Positions 1-29,540 of a stretch of 64,000 bases of DNA are shown here, one piece after another. Both the position numbers and the translations under genes were made by a program. Location of the stretch: the NCBI GenBank assembly GCA_958450365.1, contig CAUEEP010000729.1:248001-312000 (forward strand), in the 5' to 3' direction. The stretch comes from Mesorhabditis belari. Taxonomy: Eukaryota; Nematoda; Chromadorea; Rhabditida; Rhabditidae. The notes below the pieces were generated by a model. That model was not told the DNA's origin. It saw nothing but the letters and a program-made list of their open reading frames with translations, and searched no databases. Every line of letters begins with the position of its first letter. Within the stretch, counting starts at the first letter, position 1.

Positions 1-606
1 ACATTAGCTAATAAAATCGTTAATTTAATAATATCAGCTAATAATATCAGCTAATAATATGGTTTTTAATCAAATCCAGTTAATAAATTGCCGTTTTAAT
101 CAAATCCAGTTTTTTTTTTTTATAAAATTTTTTTTTTAATTTTTTTTTTTTTTTAAAAAAATTTTTTTATTATTTTTTTTTTTTAAATATTTTTTATTTA
201 TTTTTTTTTTTTTTTCATTATTTTTTTTTTTAATAAAATCTAGTTTAAATCGTTTGAATCATTTGAATCATTTGAATGAGCTAATAAAAGAGGCTAAAGC
301 TAGAAACAAAGCTTTATTAGTAGCTTTTTGTAGTAACTTTATTCGTAGCTTTATTGGTAACTTTTTTGTAGTAACTTTAATAGTTAATAGTTAAAATTCT
401 TGAGGAACTTCTAGACTATAGTCTTTCTACTTTACTCGAATGACGAATTTCGCTTTTCATAGTTTCCTAGCTTAGATTCCTAGCTTAGATTTCTAGCTTA
501 GATTTCTAGCTTAGATTCCTAACTTAGATTCGTAGCTTAGATCCCTAGCTTAGATTCGTAGCTTAGATCCCTAGCTTAGATTCCTAGCCTTTTCAAAATC
601 ACTCAC
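1..606. other. chd-7 intron, AT-rich
   Basis: Long T runs at 110-230, then a 12-base array (CTAGCTTAGATT-type units, about 466-585). No exon recognised. The downstream chd-7 exon must lie further left. Confidence 0.7.
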
Positions 607-17800
<17,194 letters not shown>

Positions 17801-17805
17801 TTTCG

Positions 17806-17807
17806 CT
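17806..17807 (-). promoter_or_regulatory. possible trans-splice acceptor before chd-7
   Basis: The sequence AGTTTTAAG ends a few bases before the ATG at 17800. With no recognisable coding exon upstream it could be an outron acceptor for a spliced leader. The match to the local acceptor pattern is moderate, because the local consensus is TTTTAG or TTTCAG. Confidence 0.3.
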
Positions 17808-18282
17808 TAAAACTTTCGCTCGCCAAATGAGTGTTTAGCAGTTTTAGCAGTGTTGTAGATATTAATAAATATCAGAAAATAATGAAATAACACACACAAA
17901 AAAAAGGAGCTTTTCTTCCTAATTTCCTATAGAAAAAAAGGGAGTGAATATTTAATAAAAGCACGGTTCTGATGACTTTCTTTTGATCATAGAAGAACCG
18001 ATAGGCGAAATGGCATCTGGAAATATTTAAATTTAAATTTAAACATTTAAATAAACAATTTCAAATAACTCTTCACAATTTAAATAATTTTGAAAACAAA
18101 AATTTGAAAATTAGAAACAATAGAATTTTGATGAAAAGTTGATTTGTTGAAAAGATTTGTTTTTCCTTCCCTTCCCCCTTGTATTCTTGAAATCTTGAAA
18201 TCTTGAAAAAAAAAAAGCCAGCAACTCTTGCTGGAAAGCCATTCAATTCTTGAAAGCCAGCAATTCTTGAAAAAAACGAAAG

Positions 18283-18668
18283 AAAAATCTAAAGCCGGGG
18301 TCGAACCCTTGAGACCTGGAAACGACCGCTGTACCACTCGGCCACAGATGCATCTAACCCCGACCTCAAGCAGGCCGCTAAGACCCAAATGAGACCGCTA
18401 AGAGCTAAGATCGATGAGAGGAAATCTGCGAATCGAAGCCTCTCACGAAAGGAGGATCCTGATCCACCACCGATGGAGATTGTGCACGCGCACACTAGTC
18501 CACAATTCTTGAAAAAAACAAAGAAAAATCTAAAGCCGGGATCGAACCCTTGAGATCTCGCTCTGGAAACGACCGCTGTACCACTCGGCCACGGCTGCAT
18601 TTAACGGCGATCTCAAGGAGACCGCTAAGACCCAAATGAAACCGCTAAGAGCTAAGATCGATGAGAGG
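18283..18668 (-). repeat. tandem duplicate of a tRNA-like element
   Basis: Copies at 18283-18422 and 18524-18668 share GGCCGAGTGGTACAGCGGTC (A-box region, Ser/Leu-like), GGGTTCGACCCCGG or GGGTTCGATCCCGG (B box) and a shared tail on the plus strand (CCGCTAAGAGCTAAGATCGA). Confidence 0.75.
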
Positions 18669-19109
18669 ATAATTTCAAAATCCTAACACAACTTTACATA
18701 CTTATAACTTTTGACACATTTTCATTTAGCAAAAACGGAATATATATTCAGAATCAGCATCAAATTCTGCGTTAAATGGCATAGGATTTGGCCGCTTAAA
18801 TACTATTGTACTAAAGCTATGCTGTAATGTTTGACTAAAGCTGTTGTAAAAAGCTTCCTTTTTATTACTCAATCTAATAGGGATGTTATGCCAAAGCTTT
18901 TTGCTAGCAAAGCTCGTTAAAATTCGAGTTTGTTTTATTTCAGTGAATAAGTAAGAAAGGTGAAATTTTTATATTATAAAAAGGGTTTAAAAATGGTTTA
19001 AAAATCGCCTCGAAAATAGCTTTTAAATTAAAAAATTTAATAAATAGTAAAAAGCGTAAGCGTGGAATGAAAAAGAGAAAAAAGGGAGTGTTTGGAGGGC
19101 GGCCAATCA

Positions 19110-19330
19110 ATGATTTGCACAGAGAGAGAGGGGAGATGAAAAAGAAAGAAAGGGAAAGAAAGAAAGGGAGGAAGAGGTAGGGAAAGAAAGGAAAAGGAGG
19201 GGAAAGGAAGGGAAAGAAGGGAAAAGAAAGAAAGAAGGGAAAGAAAGAGAAAGAATGAAAGAAGGGAAAGGAGGGGAAAGAAAGGGAAAGAAGGGAAAGA
19301 AAGGAAAAGAACGGGAAGAAAAGCACTCCG
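19110..19330. repeat. 200-base polypurine tract
   Basis: Almost uninterrupted G/A on the plus strand, built from GGGAAAGAAAG-like units. A second tract lies at 20095-20240. Such tracts can form triplex DNA. Confidence 0.9.
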
Positions 19331-19927
19331 TCTTTTCCTCAATTTCTCTAATCTCTCCACATCTCTCATCCGTTCTCTCGTGAGTGTTGTGAGTAGAAAA
19401 GGTCGATGCTCTTCTCAATCGGCCTCCCTCTCTTAGATCTTTCTACCTTTTTTTTATTTCTTTTTCTATAGATCTCTATTCCATTTCTTTTCCTCAACAC
19501 CACTCAACTAAAGAAGTTGTTAGATTTACAGTTAAGGCCGTATTGAACTATCGGACTTGTTAGCTTTACAATTAAAAAGCGTATTGAAGTAGAGAACTAC
19601 TGAAATATAGGACTTGTTAGATTTATAATTAAAACCGTATTGAAGTATAGAACGTATTGAGCTATATAACTGGCTAGATTTACAATTAAAAACCGTATTG
19701 ACCTTCTCAGTCAAACCCTCATTAGAATCTTTGTTTTGGTTACAATTCTCTTTTCTGTTAAAGAATTAGATTCAAATCCAGAAGAAAGGGCACAAAGCTT
19801 ATAGAAAGCTTTAAAGCTTTAACAGAAAATAGAATTGTATGCAAAACGAAGATTCTAATGACTTTTCAAATCTTTTAATTGTTTTTAAAAAGAAGTAAAA
19901 GAATTGGGAAAAAAATATTAAGGAAAG

Positions 19928-20000
19928 GGATTGAACTCTCGACCTTTTTGTAGGGTTCGACCTTTTGCTTTTCTGGTTTAACCACTGAGCTATTCGGTAT
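19928..20000 (-). repeat. tRNA-like element
   Basis: TAGCTCAGTGGTTAAACCAG and GAGAGTTCAATCCC on the minus strand, with GGTCGAACCC between them. Confidence 0.5.
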
Positions 20001-21239
20001 CTAATTGCTAGAGAAGAGGAAATACAAGGAGTAAGTGTCAAAAAAAAAAGGTAAAAAAGCAAGATTTCACATTTAAATGACCTCACTACAACGAAAATTG
20101 GGGAAAGAAGGGCAGAGGTTGAAAGGGGAATAGAAAAGGGGGAAAAGGGAAAAGAAAGAAAGAAACAAGAGAAACAAGAGAAACAAGAGAAAGAAAGAAA
20201 GAAGATAAAGAAGAGAAAGAAAGCAAAGCAAGAAAAGAAAGGCGCAAAAATTTGTGTAGAGGAAATGGAACGGGGTGAAAGGGAAGGTCGCGTAGTTGAC
20301 CGCCAATTCTCTTCTCATAGCTTTGAGAGGCATACTACAAAAAAACCCTTTCATGTAAACGAACAAATAGGTTAAAAAGCCGACAAAGTCGATAAAAAAC
20401 AAATTTTTGGCATATTTTGCTTTACCATAATAATACCTGTAATATAATCTACAATTTTTAACAAGGTTAATGGAAGATTTGAAGGAAAAGTTAGCAGAAA
20501 AGAAGGTAGAAAAGGTAGAAAAGGTAGAAAAGGTAGAAAAAGGTAGAAAAGGCAGAAAAGTAGGTAGAAAAGTTAAAAGGCAGAAAAGCAGGCAGAAAAG
20601 GTAGAAAAGTTAGCAACAAGTTATCAAAAAAGTTACCAAAAAATTTGATGGAAAAACTTCTTAAATTCGAACATTATCCTTTCCCCTATCATCTCATCAA
20701 ACAAACAAACGTCGCGTACTATTGCGTAGTCTAATTTACGAGCTATTCCAGCTAATACATTATTTCTATAACTCAAAACATCTTCTTCATATTCTAAGAT
20801 AACGTAAAAATTCTTTACAAAATCGATTTCCTAATCCTTTCCTAGTCCTTTCCTAATTCTTTTCTAATTCTTTCAAAAAGCGTCACAAAGAGAGAAATCT
20901 CATGAGACTTATAGCTACAAAATTCTACACAAAAAAAAAGAATTCTATTTTCCTTTTTGCTTTCAATAGTAAAGTCTCAACAATTACAAAGAAAAGAAAA
21001 AAAGGGCTACAAAATGGAGAAGTTCTTATTTTATTGACAATAATGATAGACATAATAATGAATGTTTCAAATTTCTTATTTGAAAACTCAAAAAAAGTCT
21101 GAGACAAATATTATTCAAAAAAAAAGAAAACTAGTACCATAAAAGCATCTGCTAAGCACCATAAAGTTCTGCTTTCTTTGCTGTTTTTCAAACTCTTTCA
21201 TTCAATTCTCAATTCAATCTCTATAGATTGAGTTTGGGG

Positions 21240-22652
21240 TGCGATCCGCTTTAACCTTATCAACGAGGATGATTCTGCTTAAGAATGGCCGAATAGCACA
21301 AAAAAGGTTAAAAGGGGTTTCCCCAAAAGCGCTTACAACGTAACAAGAATCCAACAATAGATTAATTAAAAGAATCCACGTAGTATCCAACAATAGATTA
21401 ATACTCTTGAGAAGAGTACAGATCGGATTGATACTATGTCGATGGTGACACAAATGTTAGTACACAAGTGTTACAAAACCAGTCTCTCTACAATGTTAAA
21501 CCAGTTATCTAAACAGGATTTAAAACCTGAAGGATAGCATAAAGTAAAGTGAATTTATAACGTTACTGTTTATTAGTACGATGATTCTGCTGACCGAAAT
21601 GCAACAATACCCATTACAAAAACAGCATGCGCATCAAAAATGAAACAACAACGAGGATGATTCTGCTTAAGAATGACCGAATAGCACAAAAGGTTAAAAA
21701 GGGTTTCCCCAAAAGCGCTTACAACGTAACAAGAACACGTAGTATCCAACAATAGATTAATACTCTTGAGAAAGAAGGCAAAAACCCACACACCAAAAAA
21801 AAATAATTTCGGGAAGGGAGAGAAAAAAGACGAAAAATGCGACGCGAATAATTGCAAAATAGCAACGCAAATAGGAAGGAAACGGACGCGACCATTGTCT
21901 TTAATTCAATCGATTCAATTTTAACAAAAAGCGTTAGAATAAGAGGAAAGAAAATTGATCAAATTGGGAGTGGGACAAATGTGACCTTTTTTTTGCGCAC
22001 CTTTTTTTCCGCACTTAGCCCATTAGCGCATCTTTTTTCGCGTTTTAAACAAGCTCTAAAAGCTAATATTAACCTAAAGTTGTTTTTCTAGGTAATTTTA
22101 GGGCGTAGAATCGAAATTTTGGCATATCAGAGCTTGTGGAAGCGAACGGACGGAGTTATACAAAGAGAAAAATCGACAATTTGCTGTAATTTCACCTAGC
22201 CGTCTTTCAAATTCATAATTTGACCTAGCTGTCTTTCAAATTGGTTCCACACGCTCTGTTATGTCAAAATTTTGAATTCGACACCCTCAAATTACCTAGA
22301 AAAACAGCTTTTGGAATAGAAATTGGTTAATATTAGCTTTTAAAACGCGAAAAAAGATGCGCTAATGGGCTAAGTGCGGAAAAAAAGGTGCGCAAAAAAA
22401 AGGTAGCATTTGTCCCACTCCCGCAGGCGCGTCAAAAATGAAACAACAAAGTCCCCCCAGAAAGAAGGCAAAAACCCTTGAGGCCAAAAAAAATAATTTC
22501 GGGAAGGGAGAGAAAAAAAGACGAAAAATGCGACGCGAATAATTGCAAAATAGCAACGCAAATAGGAAGGAAACGGACGCGACCATTGTCTTTAATTCAA
22601 TCGATTCAATTTTAAAAAAAAGCGTTAGAATAAGAGGAAAGAAAATTGATTA
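21240..22652. repeat. duplicated block around a foldback element
   Basis: A block from CATCAAAAATGAAACAACAA to GAAAATTGATCAA occurs at 21626-21962 and again, shorter, at 22437-22652. Between the copies lies the palindrome 21966-22430. The first copy carries an insert (ATTCTGCTTAAGAATGACCG..) that itself also occurs at 21270-21420. Confidence 0.8.
21966..22430. mobile_element. foldback (palindromic) element
   Basis: Starts GGGAGTGGGACAAATGTGACC then TTTTTTTTGCGCACC, and ends with the inverse (GGTGCGCAAAA..GCATTTGTCCCACTCCC). The arms pair through GCGCTAATGGGCTAAGTGCGG and beyond, about 200 bases each with mismatches. Related to 28683-29107. Confidence 0.85.
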
Positions 22653-24030
22653 AACTTCAAAATTTTCAAAATCAAAATCATTATCAAGCTAATAATCCAA
22701 AAAATTGTGTATTTTTGTGAAATGTTCAAAGCCTCAAAAAAGAATAGACAGAAAAGAATCGACAGAAAAGGATAAGACAACCAAAATACGATAAAGAATT
22801 GAAAGAAAAGATCGAGAAAAATAGTGAAGACATCAACGAAGAAAACAGAGAACACAGAAAATAAGCAAAAAAAAAAAAGAAATGAAGAAAAATAAGCCGA
22901 TGGGCATCGTCAGTGGTGTCTGTCGCCCTCTCAGCGCATCGCTTTCCTATCTGCTTTCTGCTTCTCTTTCTTTTCACCCACCATAGGCCAATAGATGAGA
23001 GAGTAAATGAAAAGATTGAAAAGAAAGAGAGACAGAGAAAAGACGAGAAAAGAAGATGGGGTGAAGGGGGGGACAGATCAATAACCATTTCCCCAATAAC
23101 CCCTTCTTTTGATGCGCTGACCGATTCCCCATCACTCCAATGGAGGGAAAAGAGCGAAAAGAGAGCCAAAGCTAAAAGAGAACCAAAGCTAAAAGAGCCA
23201 AGAGAGCCAGAGAACGGGAAGAAATGAGTAAAAGAGCCAAAAGAGGAGGAGAAGAAGACCAGAGCAGTGTATATGCGATGTGCCGTCCCTTGTAAGAGCT
23301 CCCCTGTTTTTTCCCCTTTCATCATTTCAAGCGATCATCCAGATTACTGTATGCATCTTAAAATAGTCACGTGCATCGGCGCAACGGATTATTTCATTGG
23401 TAAGAAATATTCAACTTTGAGAAGCTTGAAGACTATGAAATAAATTACGAAATAGGCAAGTCTTATAACCTAACCTTTCATAGTTCCATATGAAATCTTA
23501 TAGCCGAATAGCCAATATTGGGCATGGAGCCAGATGTGCGTATTGTCTTGCTCTTTTCGTCTCCTTTCCTCGGTCAATCTCTCCCCGACATTCCCCCTTT
23601 TTCCCTCTAACTGACCTCGAACTCGTTTCCCCTCCTCTTCCCATCTGGCTACTATCGACTTGACTGACTTCTTTCCTTCAACTACAACAATGAACAGCAA
23701 ATGAATACCTCAAAATCACTGACAAAAATACCTTTATTAGATCAAGAGATAGAGAGAAAAATATCAAATCGAAGCATCAAACCCGAGTTGTGGCCATACA
23801 GAAAGTAGCATAGCGCAGACCTTTCACTGAATTTTTGCCAAAAATGGCCAACTACTACCACTCTAGTAGTAGGGAGAAGCTAAAAAACGAACATACCTAG
23901 TTTACCCCCACTCAACAAAAAATCAATTACAAACATCTATGCAGCAAGGTAGGGTAAACATAAAACGCAATCAATAGTCAAAATTATTCTAGAGCACAAA
24001 TCAATTAGAAAAGGAAAGAGGGAAATGCGT

Positions 24031-27000
24031 TTATGAAACATAATTGTAAACTCGTTCATCATTCTTATCCCGAATGATATAATCCCTCTCGATGAGTGCC
24101 TCGATTCGCTGCTTGATCAACAAAGGTGTCGGACAGAAACGAGTAGACACTTGGGAAATCACCTAGAAAAAGGATTAAGTAAAACACAAAGCAATCTCTT
24201 ACCTCGGAAAGCAAATTGTTGTGGGCAAGCCTTTTACGCGATTTCATCACACGCACAATAGCGCACTCAACTGCATGTTTGCGGTCCTCGTCTGTCTAAA
24301 CATAATGTTTAAATTTAGGCCAATGTGTAATGTTTCAAAGGTGTAAATTTGAAAAGATAACTCTACCTGTTGACGCACTTGCTCCCGATCAACATTCCGA
24401 CTTTCATTTGATTGATTCTTCCGCGAATCGGACACCATCGAGATCTTGATTCGAGTCAATTTTGACGTGAAGAGATCGTTCACAAAGAAGGCATCAGTAC
24501 TCGCTAAAATCAAAAAGATTCAAAGAAAATCGAATACAAAATACCAATCTTTCCAAATTCAGCCGCTTTTGACTTGTTAGCCGCTCTTCGCACTAGCACG
24601 CGTTGAGCCGCCTTTCCCATAGATAAACTTTGAAGAACCCTGATCAATTCGGCTTCTGGCATTTTGGTCGCTTCTAGCAATGTGGCATAGGTGTAGACAT
24701 TCTAAAAAGACTTTAGTTAATAAATCATTGGCAAACGTCCACCGACTTTAACGATAAAAGCTGACCTCTTGGTTGAAAAGCATAAGCAAGGCCATCTGAT
24801 GAGTGGTGACTGTCAGAATCTTCTGCACTTCGACATGAGCGACAGATGAATAGGATGGAAATTCCGCAGTGGATGATTCAGCCTAAAACGCATTTTTGTA
24901 AACTTGTAAAAAAGAAAAACAAAGCTCACCTCACTGAACGCAGTGTTGACGGGATTGTAGAATGTTGCTTTGATGTCAGCTGAACCCAGATAGGTGTTAC
25001 GTACAAGCTTTCGACCATTGTGCCGCCTAAAAAACTTTTCAATAAAAGAAAAATCAATGCATACTTGGTGTAAAAGTCATTGAAAGTCGAATAGGCTCTT
25101 TCCACATCATCGGGAAGACAACATTGCATGGTGATTGAGTTCGGCCAGACTCCACAAGTGAGCACACGTACTTGAACATCTAGCGTTGGACGATGCTAAA
25201 AAATCAAATAGCGATAAAAAAATGTCTAAACCTTACCCTAGCAAGGCCATCCAAATATTCTCGATAAGCTCCTTGAAGCGTTGGCCAAAGTTCCCGATCC
25301 TAAAAAGTGTATGATAAAAAGTTACAATGCTCTATTCCTACCTTAAACATCAGCTCAAGCTTTTGCGTATACTGATACCCACATTCTGTTCTAAGTCGAG
25401 TGATCTGTAAGAAAGAAAATATTTAAACAAGATAACTAAACACTAACCATTCGTTTCTCAGCATCATCTGAAACAGCTCGCTCATTTAGCAATCGTCGTG
25501 CTAGGAATCGTTTGTAAAAGCTAAACAATTTTTTTTGGTGAAAGTTTCAGCAACAATAAACGAACTGTTCAAATATATCCTTATTTGAGAGAAATCGGAA
25601 CAATTCCATCACACCAGAAATCGACTGCTCCATCTCAACATCGGTATTCACACGTGCACCCTAAAGATAATATTTGGAAGATCGCAACCAATCAACAAAT
25701 GAAAAGAACCTACCGATTTCAATTTCTCATCAATGAACACAGCAAGACTTTCAGCTGAATTAGGATTCTTGTTGATGAATTGCTCGAATTCGGCGTAAAG
25801 CTTGTTTTTAAAGCTCGAATCGTTACGGAAAGCCTTTGTAAGCATATCGTCAGCATACTTCTTCAGCTCGATAAGTGACTAAAAGCAAAGTTCTTTATTG
25901 CAAAAGACAAACTCAACATTGACGTAAAGAATTGGAGAACTTTTTATCTCATCTGATTGAAGAGCGGGATCCGCTATAAGGGCACCCTTTTGGCGAATCC
26001 ACTCCGTGACAGCTTTGCAAAGAATCTTAACAAACATTAAATTGGTATTTGTGAAACAGTGACCTTACACTATGGCCCCCATTAACACGAGTCAGAAGGT
26101 GGTAGATTTTGCGCAAATCGACAATGCGGCCTTCTCCGGGTGATTTGTTGCAATGCAGGAAATGATCTTCAAGCAGAAACGTCACACCGCTCCCTTCCAT
26201 ATCCACAATGGTTTGCATGTGCGCTTTGATCAATTCATTCTCGATGGTCTAAAGGAAACATTTTACTCTACAAAACAATGCTCACCTCCAACACTTTTTT
26301 CTTAGTTTCATCCTTGAAAGATCTTTGTGCACGAATTGCTTCATCTGTAATGAATTTCTCCACCTGAAAGCCAAGACTTTAAAACTAAAATTATGTCCTT
26401 TACTTGATCAACGTAGACAGTTGACGTGTTGTTGGATATCAGTTCAATACCGCGCTTTCTAAACGATTAATTTGATATCATACTCTACATCAACACCAAC
26501 TTGTAATGCTCGGCAGTCTCACATAGGAATAGTTTCTCAAATTCTTGTTCATAGACACCGATGTCGTACAACATGCTGCAAATTTGTTTCAACAAAAGCC
26601 TAGAAATAAAATTCAGATTGGTTGCGTACAAAACGTTACCAATCAATAAGGCCTCCATCACGCTCCTGTTGAATCATATCCAAAAGTCCTCGGCGAATTC
26701 GCTCATTGACATCCTTATAGCAAATGACATGCACTCTAAACGTAAAATACATCTCTCCGTTTATAAAAGTTCACTTTACCTTAAACATGAGAGCCCTAAA
26801 TCATAAACTGGTTCAACATTTTCTCGTGCCACATAAACCTTGTCCAAGTACATGAGCACATCTCTGATCATACTCTAAAGAAGCATTAATGAATGACTTT
26901 CCATATAAAACTACCATTGCAACAGTGTGATCTTTCCAAGTTTCTAACACAATCGGCAAAACGTTTCCCGATGGAGCTTTCAACACAGGTTGTCGAACCT

Positions 27001-27417
27001 AAAGTAAAGGTTTCACTTTGTTTATCAAGAGAAAGAAACTTTCTTCATGTGCGCCTCCAATACTTCGCGTAAGCCATTGTAAACCCTGTGCCCATGTTTG
27101 TTTATAGTCTAAATGTACGTTTATAGTCTAAACGTATTTCATTTAGCAAACGAAACTAAAGTCTTACCATGCTATATGCTCGTCGGTATATATCTTCAAA
27201 GGATTGCACACTGTTGCATTTCTGTTGAATCTGGATGAGAGCAGTCTTGATATAGGCGCATTCCTGATCCACATACTTTTCGTCCATTGCAGTCTAAAAG
27301 GAAACTTGTAAAACAACAAACAAACAACAAACAAACAACAAACAAACAACAAACAAACAGACAAACAAACAGACAAACAAACAACAAGCAACAAACCTTA
27401 ATAGGAAATTTCGACAT
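24031..27417 (-). CDS. cul-3: Cullin-3, scaffold of BTB-Cul3-RING ubiquitin ligases
   Basis: Complete gene on the minus strand. It binds BTB adaptors through its N-terminus and the RING protein Rbx1 through its C-terminus to ubiquitylate substrates. The start is 27417 (MSKFPIK). First exons: 27397-27417, 27168-27293 ([20 protein letters not shown]), 27040-27108 ([18 protein letters not shown]) and about 26915-27000 ([12 protein letters not shown]), and so on to the stop at 24031-24033. The middle shows [18 protein letters not shown] and [13 protein letters not shown]. The C-terminal half shows [20 protein letters not shown] and [15 protein letters not shown]. The winged-helix end has [20 protein letters not shown], in which the lysine of VMKSRK is the expected NEDD8 site, and the protein ends ERVYNYVS (most Cul3 proteins end VYTYVA). 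The N-terminus is shorter than human CUL3 before MDEKYV. Introns are mostly 40-60 bases, unlike chd-7 and unc-40. Confidence 0.95.
27294..27396. repeat. AAAC microsatellite filling cul-3 intron 1
   Basis: About 80 of the 103 bases of this intron are runs of AAAC and AACA units with interspersed G. On the transcribed strand this makes a TTTG/TTGT-rich intron between the seven-codon first exon and exon 2. Confidence 0.9.
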
Positions 27418-27466
27418 TCTTATCGGCTGTGCTTTTGAAGAGCTCGCTGAATGCATAGATGAAGCT

Positions 27467-27468
27467 CT
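27467..27468 (-). promoter_or_regulatory. outron-type acceptor upstream of cul-3
   Basis: CTTTTTAG lies about 50 bases before the cul-3 start codon. It matches the introns' acceptor consensus but has no coding exon upstream. It is either the acceptor of a 5' UTR intron or a spliced-leader addition site. An in-frame ATG lies just upstream of it (27480) and would be removed by such splicing. Confidence 0.45.
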
Positions 27469-27870
27469 AAAAAGAACCATGATTAGTTAGCACCAATAGT
27501 AGAAAGAAAGTTAGCGAAAATGAAGTAAAACAAACGCTTAAATGATAGCAACCCACTCTACCGCAAAGTTGTGAATTATAAAATGAAAATGAAAATGAAA
27601 ATGAAAAGCGGTGAAACATTCTAGAAATGCAAAACGATGATATTTTAAACGCGTTAACAAAAATCTTTTGACTACTCCGAGTCTCTGACTTACTCAGAGA
27701 GTCTTAGGATTCATCTGGATCATTTCTATTTCAAGAGTTTATAGATTTGGAACGTATCAAGAACTCGACGCAATCTGCAACGATTTGGAGCGCCAGTAGT
27801 GGAGATGGGATGGCCAGGACCACTTGCACCGCCACTTGACAGGTCACATCTTATTTCTGTTTTCTAAAAC

Positions 27871-28142
27871 CTACCGTAAATACTGTAATTGGACCCCATT
27901 CCCCCTCGTACAGTCGTGTAGTCGCAAAAGTTTTTTAGTATTTCATTTTTTTTCAAAGCACCCGTACTTTCAAAAAATGCGTGTTTGGTATCAAAAAAAT
28001 AGCCCTGAATTTCAGCTATTTTTTGATAACTAAGCGCGCATTGTAGCATAAACCAGTGTCGAGAAAAACTCGTCCAAAGCTAGACTACGCAACACTCCGC
28101 ACCGTCATTATGGGGGTGGGGTACTATTACAGTATTTACGGT
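27871..28142. mobile_element. palindromic Tc1/mariner-type MITE, diverged copy
   Basis: Ends TACCGTAAATACTGTAAT and CAGTATTTACGGTA with TA at each border. The right arm (GTAGCATAAACCAGTGTCGAG.., CGTCATTATGGGGGTGGGGT) matches the element at 49116-49395. The left arm is more diverged. Confidence 0.82.
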
Positions 28143-28682
28143 ATGCAATAAAAAAACAATTTGGTACTTGTGGGGGCAACTTTTTTTTCTTCAAAAGTCC
28201 TTTTTCTAGAGCAGTTTTTTGCGTAGATTACGAATTTCATAATGAAAGCTTGGGAAAATGCGTTTTAGACCGACTTTTAGAGGCTTCAAGTCGCCATTTC
28301 TATAGCGTACTTCACTGTAATGCTCCTATAAGGGCTCAAAAGGATCTTAATAAGCCTTTTCCTGTCCAAAAAAAGACTCTTTCTGAGATAATCTAAAGTC
28401 CTACTTGCAATTCTAACCAAATTCGAGTAGAAAATAAAAATTTCTGAAATTTTCACCCACGTGGTGGACCTGGGTGAAAATCATGAAAAATTCGAAATTT
28501 TCATTTTTGCTTTTTAAGATCTAATTTTGTTATTTTCATGTTCTGGACATTCTGGACTGGACATGTTAACATTCTGGACATGTTAACCTAAAGAAAGTGT
28601 TTTTGCATGCTTAAGAAAATCTTCCTAGGCCTTAGATAGGCCTTAGATCTCCTTATAAAAGCCCGCAGTGAAGTACATTCAG

Positions 28683-29107
28683 TTCGGGGGTGGGACAAAT
28701 GCGACCTTTTTTTGCGCACCCGGCCAAAAGCGCACCTTTTTTTCGCTGGAAAAGGCCTTAGGAAAGGTCGTAGAGCTTCAAAAATGTTTTCATAGAGGGG
28801 AATCGTATGCGTAGATTCCGAATTTCGACAAATCGGACCTCGCTGACACGTCAAATTTGGGCTAAAAGGCAAAAACTGCGGAAAAGCGTTAAGTTGCGTA
28901 GTTTTTGCCTTTTAGCCCAAATTTGACGTGTCAGCGAGGTCTGATTTGTCGAAATTCTGAAACTACGCATACGATTCCCTCTATGGAAACATTTTTGAAG
29001 CTCTACGACCTTTCCTAAGGCCTTTTCCAGCCTTTCGGAAGGCCTTAAAAAAAAGGTGCGCAAATGTCCAGGTGCGCAAAAAAAAAAGGTCGCATTTGTC
29101 CCACCCC
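28683..29107. mobile_element. foldback (palindromic) element
   Basis: Near-perfect inverted arms of about 200 bases from GGGTGGGACAAATGCGACC to its inverse. The inner arm reads CCCAAATTTGACGTGTCAGC. Flanked on both sides by AGTTCGG, a possible target duplication. Ends match 21966-22430. Confidence 0.88.
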
Positions 29108-29361
29108 CTTTAGTTCGGTGGTTTTATTGATATTTAGAGATAAAGAAAAATTTTAGTAAAGTGCATTCGATTGACCTTAAAAAATTAGCTGCAAAGCCGA
29201 ATGAACCGAAATTTTCGAATTTTCGGATTGAACCGAACCTGAACCGAATCGAAATTTGCGAACTTTCGGAAAAATAACAGATTTTTAACATTAATCTGTT
29301 ATTTTCTGTTATTTTACTCTTAAACAAACGCTCATATCTCGACACCCTCGTTGTTTCAGGT

Positions 29362-29540
29362 CGTAGGTATCAAATAAAGGGAGAATGGGTGATCTTTTGA
29401 GATATAACACAAATTTACAGCTTTAACCAGCGCTTAGAAAAAAATTATTGAAAAGGGCAAAAAGGCCGATTTTCATCTTTTTCTAGCGCTGGTAGCTGAA
29501 TTTGTGTTATATCCAAGACCCATTCTCCCTTGATACCTAA
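29362..29540. mobile_element. 180-base foldback sequence
   Basis: GGTATCAAATAAAGGGAGAATGGGT..GATATAACACAAATT..CCAGCGCT pairs with AGCGCTGG..AATTTGTGTTATATC..ACCCATTCTCCCTTGATACC. Confidence 0.75.

Larger units (their letters stand above)
17801..24030. other. 6.2 kb intergenic region, no gene recognised
   Basis: Between the chd-7 start and the cul-3 stop. It contains tRNA-like repeats (18283-18668, 19928-20000), polypurine tracts (19110-19330, 20095-20240), a 10-base AAGGTAGAAA array (20508-20615) and a duplicated block with a foldback element (21240-22652). Long reading frames here are all purine/pyrimidine-biased and show no family resemblance. 23300-24030 is unremarkable apart from AATAAA on the minus strand near 23735, a possible cul-3 poly(A) signal. 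Confidence 0.6.

Noticed and set aside
19107..19418. Membrane-protein-like F/S/P/L frames
   Set aside because: The complement of a polypurine tract. Composition explains them fully.
22726..23325. 199-codon minus-strand frame rich in F/S/L
   Set aside because: Pyrimidine-biased sequence with no domain and no splice or homology support.
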